Of a stretch of DNA of 64,000 bases, positions 56,523 to 64,000 are shown one piece after another; within the stretch, counting starts at the first letter, position 1; every line of letters starts with the position of its first letter. Under the pieces are notes generated by a model, which saw only the letters and a list, made by a program, of their open reading frames with translations, had not been told where the DNA came from and made no database searches. Position numbers and translations under genes: made by a program. The DNA comes from Epiperipatus broadwayi (taxonomy: Eukaryota; Onychophora; Udeonychophora; Euonychophora; Peripatidae): the NCBI GenBank assembly GCA_028023455.1, contig JAQFVV010000017.1:3810098-3874097 (forward strand), given 5' to 3'.

Positions 56523-57019
56523 TTATTTTTAGAAGTAAAAGTTAATAAACTTGACTGTAAAATAATGAAAGAAAATAGCAACTATAACATCATTATTGGT
56601 CAAAGTCAAATATGGTGCTAAAATATTTCCAATATTGCAACTAATATAAAGACAATATCAGATTTCAAAGCAGAATTTGATAGATCTATCATAAATCAGC
56701 CTTCCTTCCTTAACATTAAAAAAACACTGTTCAATTTCTTAAAGAATATTTATACTAATTTGGTTAATGATATATGTGGTATCTTGATTGATTTTCAATT
56801 CAGTTTTTAGATATTTAAAAATGTCAAATGTATTTTTTTAGAATATTATTCATTTATAAAATTAAATTAAAAAGAAATCAAATCCAACTTATTGAGATAA
56901 CTTCAAAGAGAAACAAAAGAAAATGTCAAATATTTAATCATTTAAACTAGATATTTTCGCTAGACAAGATATAAACTTTAAACATGAGTTAAAGATTAGT
57001 ATATCTATTTTTAATTATA

Positions 57020-57620
57020 CTTAAACAAGTTAAAATGGTCAAACTTTCTGAACTCAGACACTTAATAATAAATATATAAAAGATTATGATCTGGACCAAA
57101 TAATAACTGTGTTTCTGCATAAAACACATATTGATTATTTGTCATTCTCAGATTTTTTTATTCATATGTATTAAAAATGCATGGTGGAAGACATTACACA
57201 TGGAAAACAAGAGATGAAATTGGATTAATGCCTGTGTTTAAAGGTAATTAAAAAATAATATTTAAAGATAATAAAAATTTATATTTGAGCTAAAGGAAAT
57301 CTCCAATTAATAAATAATTAATAGTAGCCATTAATGTATTTATCTGAAGTGATTGGTGTCAAAAGTTGTGAGTGCACAAAATTTGGCACCTGTAAACAAA
57401 ATTTAATAATTTGATATTGACAAGTAATAATTCAAATTCATTTCTTTTTTTAAATTTGGATTATTCTTATATAGTTATAATTAAATTTTTCACTCCCATA
57501 CTGTTTTGAAACAACTGAATAAAGACATCTGTAAATGGCAAATAACCTCCAGGGTGAACATTTTATGTAAAACAGCAGTCACTGATTGACTGAGATAACC
57601 TTCTCTTACATTTATTTGTC
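57020..57620. repeat. Family D and G remnants
   Basis: Two decayed family D pieces (57050-57190 plus; 57480-57620 minus, with CACTGATTGACTGAG and GTAAAACAGCAG) flank a family G fragment at 57290-57400 (AAGTGATTGGTGTC, AAAAGTTGTGAGTGC). The ribozyme cores are lost. Confidence 0.55.
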
Positions 57621-58079
57621 TGTATCAAAATTAAGGATGAAGAAAGATCAACACTTGTAATTTCTTTAAGTGTGATTAAAAAAACAGATACAGAGAAACC
57701 ACAAACTATGTGGTATTTAACTACACAATTTCAATATACACTATCCAAAGTAAAATGTAACCAAACCAACAAAAATATAAATAAATCAACAAAAAACACT
57801 ATTAAAATTCACAAATTTTAATATTAGCAGTCATTTTCCCTTCTCTGAGCTGAATGCATGTAGATTACCTATATTAATAAAATATCTTCAGTATATGTTG
57901 AAAGCACATATATTTTAATTTTTTTTATCTTTTTAGAATTTAATAAACAGTATTTTGCTTAATAAAATAATTTCTAAAAGTAAAATTTTTACAAAATTTC
58001 ATAGTATTGATTAAACATTAACATAATCAGAAGATTAAATAAGAGATGAGTCTATTGTTATTATAAAAGGAGTTATCAG

Positions 58080-58790
58080 ATGAAAGTAAGAAAGTAGGAC
58101 TAAAGATAAATGATAAAAAGACTAACATAATGTTCAATGGATTTTCTCAAAATATGAAAATAAAGATGGTTTATGATGAATTAGAAGAAGTTAACAGTTA
58201 CAAATGCCTTGATCAGATTATTAATACAGATGAAAACATAATGGATGAAATTAATCAGACAATTAAACTTGATTGGAGTGCTTTTGGTAGAAATAACTTT
58301 ATACTAAGAGGAAATATGCATATGTGTTTGAAGAGGAATGTTTTTAATAAATGTGTTTTATCAATTCTTACTTATAGATCTGAGACTTGGACACTTAATA
58401 AAAGAGCAATATAGAGACTTCAGACCATTCAAAGAAATTTGGAGAGATGCATATTGGGGGGTAACAAGAAAAGATCGAAAATGCAATATATGGGTAAAAG
58501 GACAAACAGGTATTACTGATCTCATTGAAAAAATTAAAAGACAAGTGTATTTGGGCTGGACGTATTGCTAGAAGAGATGATAATAGATGGACAATTGAAA
58601 TCTTAAACTGGATTTCAAAATATTGTAAAAGAGCCAGAAAGAGACCACATGTGAAATGGATAGATAAAATAAGAAAGTGTGTGGTGTGCAGGGGGATGTA
58701 GAGAAGAGAAGCTAAAGATCAGAGAATATGGATTGAACTTGGAGAGATCTTCATTCTGCAGTGGATTGATAGTAGTTGATGATGATGACT
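58080..58790 (+). pseudogene. RTE-like LINE 3' fragment (longest readable copy)
   Basis: Frames shared between 58130-58414 and 58338-58571 read INTDENIMDEINQTIKLDWS, then CLKRNVFNKCVLSILTYRSE then TWTLN, then GVTRKDRKCNIWVKGQTGIT and DLIEKIKR. After that come the WAGHIARRDDNRW-type region and KRARKRPHVKWIDKIRK-type residues. This is the thumb and C-terminal tail of an RTE-like reverse transcriptase. It is 5'-truncated and broken by frameshifts near 58400 and 58550, and it ends in TTGATGATGATGAC, a short (GAT)n tail. Confidence 0.87.
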
Positions 58791-61419
58791 CTGACATAAT
58801 TTCTTTGTTATCACTAGATTTAAGCTTTCAACTTTCATGTTAATATTAAACCATTATTATTTATCAGAATAGAATAAATTTGACATCATTTGATAGATAT
58901 TTTTGTTTAGAAATTAAATAATTTTTAAAACTCATTTGATTTTTAGAATTATTTTAAAAATTAAATTTTATTCAAAACAAAGTACTGCCACATCATCAAA
59001 TTTCAGGAAGAGCTGATTCAATTTCTAAAATGAACAACATCTTCTTTGTTTAAAGATCTCAACAAATTATTTTCAAAAGCTATTAAATCTATTAATTTAT
59101 GCTTTAAAAGTTTTGAATTTTTTCATAATTTTTACAATATCACTAAATGTTATGACAGTCTGATGAATGATATCATTTCTAGATGGTTGTATTTTCTGAG
59201 ACCATAATCTAATGTTACACAGAAGAACATATTCTTTTATATTTAAAAACAACATTTCTTAAAAAATAAATATGTAATAATATATATTTTGATTTCTAAT
59301 AATTATTCCACAAATATGATATAAAAATAATCATAAACTTTCCAAAAAGTTAAGTTTTTAGATCGTCATAATATTTTCTCAAAGTAATCACACAAAGTTC
59401 AAGATTGCAAAATATACAATGATTAGGTATCAATGTGTGGTTCCAGATACTTTGAAATTCCTGATTTTTCACACTTAGCTAGACCTCAATTTGGAAATCT
59501 TACACCAGAACTTGCTTTTTATTTGTTTTGATTTGTTTATTTTTGAGGTACTGGACAATTTTATTTATTTTTTCTTTCATTTTACTACAACCTATCAATT
59601 TTCATATTGGTCTATTTTGATAGCTTCTCAAATCTGTAGTTTGAAACTTATCTTCTCATGTTATTATTTTTATTTTACTTTAAATAATTAACTTTTCAAT
59701 TTTCTGATTTAATTCTTTCAACATTTTCAACACTCATTTTCTTACACATTCTAAATGATCATCTATTTATTTTTGACAATATAATTTTGGTTGTCTTCAA
59801 CTTTTTTGATTATGTTCTGATTGTCTTGAATCTGTTTGAGTATTTAGTTCTGGCTGTTTTGCATTTTTTGGACTGGTTCTAGCTATATATTTTTTGAACA
59901 TGTTAACCACTTTCTCAAACACTTTCATTATCATTATCATAAATTGTTTATTAATACCATATTATTTTGAATTTAAACCACACTTTTTGTTTAAATTTTG
60001 AACACTTAAATTAGAATGTGGCCTAAATTCAATGTGAATATTTTAATATCTTATTTCTGTTGATCTCCCACTCCCCAATAGTCACATCTTCACTTACACT
60101 CTACACATCTATATAATATCATCATCATCATAAATAACAGTTTCTCTGTTTGTACTTTTTTTTTCTATTTAATTAATTAAAAATATTTATTTTTCAATAC
60201 TTTTTATAAAATCATTTTTATATTTTTTTCCAATTTTTCAATTTTAAAATCTTACTGAGGCTTAAATTCAAGGGCATTTTAAATTTAAAGTAATTCAGCA
60301 TTTGCCATTGGAAATTCTGCCTCTCTTTGGCTTGCATTTTTGGAGATTATTATTTACTAATGTACTGATCTCTATTTGCTTGCATCACATTATTCTCCCT
60401 TTTTGCAGCTTGCATCTTAGCTTTGAGTCAAATGATTGTGTACCTTACTACAATTATTTCTACATATCTCCACCATTAAACCTTTTTGGTACAACTTGGG
60501 TGTATTTCTTTTTAGTCTGACCGACTATAATTTTATTTTACTTATCTTTCTCTAATCTGATTTCTCTTTTAGTTAACCTGATCAGTTTATTTCCTATTCT
60601 TCACTTTTGTATTTTGCTACATAACCTCATTAAGGGCACAGAGTTTATAGATTAATCTTACATTTAGGATATTAACAGCTAATATTGATGAAGACCCACA
60701 TTAGATTATCGGTTATATTAGGATTAGAGTATTTATCAATACTGATACATAGCCAAAAATAAAGGATAATCAGTATATTAAACAGATTGTGAGCATTTGT
60801 AAAGGCAGATTTTTCTATCCTGCTAAAGGATTGAAATTTTTACTCAGCGGTCTTCATGTCACACTACAAAATTTATATAACTTGAAGTGTTTACATGAAT
60901 ATCGTATAATAAGATTGTTTCATTTACAGTCAGGAATAGTTCTGTAAGTCACTTACATCATCCTTTTTTTTGGGTTTTTCCTATGAGGTCTAAGAGTTCT
61001 AGCTAATCAAATGAATAATGAGTATAAGAACTATTCATCATTGTCTATATATTTATTCCTATCATACATAACAAACGCAAACCTGAGAACAAGTTTGATA
61101 AACATACCTTAATGTACAAAAAAGCCAAGACCAATTCAACAAATGTATTCATATTTTACAATCATGAAAGGGAATATGAGCACAGGTTTTATCTTAGTGT
61201 TGTTAAGATAATTTGTAAAGAAAGAAACAATAAAAAATGTAAGATCAAAGAGGTGTGGTTTAGTGCATAAATGAATACATAATAAAGCAAAGAGCTAATA
61301 GCATTCAAATTAGTGTCTCATGGATTGATTCTTAATGGAACAACCATGATTATGACTTGTACACATTAAAAGTATAGTCAGTTTAGTTAATTTAATTTAT
61401 TCTCTGTTGTAGTACTTTT
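58791..61419. other. AT-rich sequence, no clear gene
   Basis: Low-complexity T-rich stretches. At 59440-60640 the minus strand is Lys/Gln-rich and resembles the coiled-coil-like region at 5130-5742 only in composition. A (CAT)n run lies near 60119-60130. No motif supports a call. Confidence 0.3.
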
Positions 61420-61720
61420 CAGCCTGTCTTTTTTTAATGTGTGTGGTCACATGTATCAATTGCTTGGGATAGAGTGAAGGATAAATAGACTGTTGTAGTA
61501 TTTTTATATTATTAATAACGGCAATGTATCAACATATTACACACAGATATATATATATAATAGATTTAAATATGTAAATAGAGGGATTTGAACTCAGGAT
61601 TTTTCAGTCTAGTTATCTTTCACTATATCCCAAGCAATTGATACACATGAGCACACACATGCAAAAAAGATACATGATCTCCAATATACGCATAAACTGT
61701 GATGATATACTACTCATACA
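61420..61720. repeat. Family D outer ends, inverted
   Basis: TGTGTGGTCACATGTATCAA, TTGCTTGGGATAGAGTGAAG at left, and GAGGGATTTGAACTCAGGAT, CCCAAGCAATTGATACACAT at right are inverted about 160 bp apart. These are the tRNA-like outer ends of two family D units with the ribozyme parts missing, apart from ATCTCCAATATACGC. Confidence 0.65.
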
Positions 61721-62082
61721 GAAGTCGATTACTTAAATTGTAAACATTGTCAATGCCAGTCAAAAAAATAATTTCACATGATTTTTTTAGGACTGCAACA
61801 TAAAATATCAAATCTGAATTGTGTTTTGCATATAATAATCTAATAAAAAAAACTTTAAAAAGTATTATAGATAAATTCATACCTTTGTAACTGACAATTG
61901 CATGGTCTTTACATGAGAGCAAGACCTCAAGTTAACATTTAAACACTATTGGAAGATTCTCTGTTTATTATAGAATATTTAGACTGATTTAGAAAAAATC
62001 GCCTCTAATTTTTTTCTTATTAGGGTGTCTTTCTTTACGAAATATTCTTGTGCAAGCTGAATTAAAAGTAAATTTAAAATCA

Positions 62083-62200
62083 ATAAACATCACATGATCA
62101 CCATTTCTTATGCTTGCTTTTAACTGTTATTAAAACAGACAAAACTCTCTATATGTATTGCACTGAGTGGCAATACGTATAGAGAGTTTTGCCTGTTGTA
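62083..62200. repeat. Family B end with short hairpin
   Basis: AACATCACATGATCACCATT, TAACTGTTATTAAAACAGAC, then the hairpin CAAAACTCTCTATATGTATTG with GCAATACGTATAGAGAGTTT around a 10-nt loop. Confidence 0.75.
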
Positions 62201-62869
62201 AATTTAAAATTACAAGATTTTTCATGATCAAAGAAAACTGAAACTCTATTAGACTGATTGTTTATTTGTTTAATATTTTTAAAGAATATCTTGATTCTTT
62301 TATGTATGGCTTTTTGCAACTATTTGTTGTTGTTTTTTTGGAAAAAGAATTTTTAGAATTAATTAACCTGTTTATATTTAGAGAAAATAAAATATTGCAT
62401 CTGTCATCAAATTTTTAAAAAAAATTAACTTGATTACTATTTAGAAAGAATATAGATCTGAGAAAGACTGCAGGATAGTCGAAACATCAGATTGCATGTG
62501 TGTATATACACAATAAAAAAATTTCTTACTAAATAAGTTAGATAAATTGCAATTTTATATTATTATTAAAGTGAAAAATGATGAAAGGAAAGCTTTTAAA
62601 TCTTTTATGCTAAACAAATCTATAATCATTCTCCCTGCTGGCAAAGCAATGCTGCAGTTGTCATGGATACAACTGATTATGTCAACAAAATGCAAGAGCT
62701 CACTACAGCAGGCCAATACAAAAATGTGACATATTTTCTTTTAATATTAAGTTGTTTCTATCATAAACATTGCTTTCACTTTAATTAATTTCATGATTAA
62801 TTTTAGATATTATGTTTTCATCTATATTAGTAATCTGGCTATTGTTGACTTTTATATCATGATTATAAA

Positions 62870-64000
62870 TTTTTATTTTCATCTTCTGAATAAATTCAAT
62901 TGAACATTACTTTAATCATTTTAATATTTATCTTTACTTCTGCTTTCTCATTTTAATCTGGAACTCTGGCGAAATTTTCTGAAGCTCTGGACATTATTTG
63001 TAAAACACTCATATCATCTACAAAATTCTAGATGACAAATAATCTCTATGTTTTTTTTATTCTAATCCATTTTTAATTCAATAATACTTCTTGTATAACT
63101 GCTGCATAATTTTTGATATATATTGCAGCACTGTAATATATACTTCTATCAATATATATCAGTAATAATCTTCTTCAATCATCATATAATCTAATCATTG
63201 CTGATGCATTGGGATTAATATTCTTCAGAATATGATATCCTGAGGGATCAATGCATTAATTACTGTGGGAAATGCTTACATAATCAAATATCTTTTTATA
63301 TTCTGCAAACCTAAAAAATAATGGCTAACCATATTCATTTTTCTTCCTTTAATTTCTACCAATATTTGTAAGTGACGTACTATTGTTAAACCACTTTTAC
63401 ATCTAGCTTGTTCTTTTGGTTGATTTGAGTTCGATGTTGATATGTCTGTAATTTCTAATATATTTTTTATAACCTTTCTTATATATCAATATTATTACTG
63501 CATTTGTCCAAACACTTGGCATATATTCATCGTTTCAACATTTGGTATATAATTTTGCTAACAATTTCTTTATTTCATCTGCTTTTTCAAAACTATTAAT
63601 ACCAATTTCATCATTTCCTGCAGTTTTTCTCTATTCTGTAGATTTAATTGTATGTTCTACATCTTTGTTTCAAATGCTTAGAAATGCAGATGTAGCAATA
63701 ATTTTGTCTTTTTGTTTTTTATTGTATAATTTTTTGTAAAACTTGCTATTTATTTGATATCTCTTTTTTTAGTAATAGTTCCATCTTTTATCTTTACTAC
63801 TATATAATTAAAATTTACAAATTTTGTTTATCTTTATAACAAAGTGGTTTCTTTCTACTTTATAACCTAATGCTAAGTGCACTGTTGGTGAAGTTCACCG
63901 TAAGTAACTTTTTTCCAATACATTACTTTATACTTTTAAAATTTATTCTCTCTTATAGCTTTTTATATTTTCTTACATTATTATCACTTCTTTCTGTAGC
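62870..64000 (-). pseudogene. RTE-like LINE reverse transcriptase relic, running off the window
   Basis: On the minus strand one reads, in broken frames, an AGNDEIG-like finger motif, WTNAVIILIYKKGYKKYIRN then YRHIN, QPKEQARCKSGLT, and further on FVDDMS-like residues next to the CCAGAGCTTCAGAAAATTT block shared with 24360-24380. It is the same LINE family as 23510-25080 and 58080-58790. Its 5' part lies beyond position 64000. Confidence 0.7.

Noticed and set aside
58791-61419. Coiled-coil protein on the minus strand similar to 5130-5742
   Set aside because: Similarity is only in Lys/Asn/Gln composition. Many stops and no shared motif.

Overview
This window is strongly AT-rich, repeat-dominated eukaryotic DNA, very probably from an invertebrate animal and from an intergenic or intronic position. 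I find no convincing host protein-coding gene and no bacterial-type organisation. The animal assignment rests on the mix of element types: APE-type and RTE-like LINE relics, hAT MITEs and a hAT transposase relic, a GIY-YIG (Penelope-like) relic, tRNA-derived SINEs with A-tails, and long microsatellites. I cannot assign a lineage from sequence alone.

The most striking content is a set of dispersed, tandem and inverted repeats of about 350-415 bp carrying type I hammerhead-ribozyme motifs. These have a CUGANGA core, a stem II hairpin, GAAA, a very short palindromic stem III, an NUH cleavage triplet and a two-part stem I. I see four groups. Family A is at 6940-7450, 13083-13440, 21364-22122, 37312-37712 and 52912-53612. 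Family E is a nearly identical 414-bp array at 45475-47047. Family B is an approximately 380-bp element with inverted ends, in about eleven copies. Family D has about thirteen copies and shows compensatory changes in stem I. They resemble animal retrozymes or the hammerhead-bearing pseudo-LTRs of Penelope-like elements (PLEs). One family A unit lies on the same strand and just downstream of a decayed GIY-YIG nuclease reading frame (13628-13925), which supports the PLE link.

Layout. 1-9 kb: paralogous segment with a clean hAT MITE, fold-back elements, and a family A inverted pair with the best hammerhead. 9-19 kb: tandem duplications, families B and D, PLE relic, and a 1.3-kb terminal-inverted-repeat element. 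19-30 kb: tRNA-derived repeats, a family A tandem, an RTE-like LINE relic, a family D fold-back and a second hAT-type MITE. 30-37 kb: families B and D, a large fold-back and trinucleotide arrays. 37-43 kb: a 3.45-kb minus-strand APE-type LINE bounded by trinucleotide arrays on both sides, then a hAT transposase relic. 45-47 kb: the family E head-to-head array. 48-64 kb: RTE-like fragments, SINEs, a 450-bp (TAGA)n array, a minisatellite built from a tRNA-Pro-like core, a family A tandem and further degraded copies.

Nothing here forms an operon or pathway. The only apparent functional logic is transposition: LINEs that could mobilise SINEs in trans, and ribozyme units that would cut multimeric transcripts into unit-length RNAs. 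All structures were folded by hand and all similarities were judged by eye.
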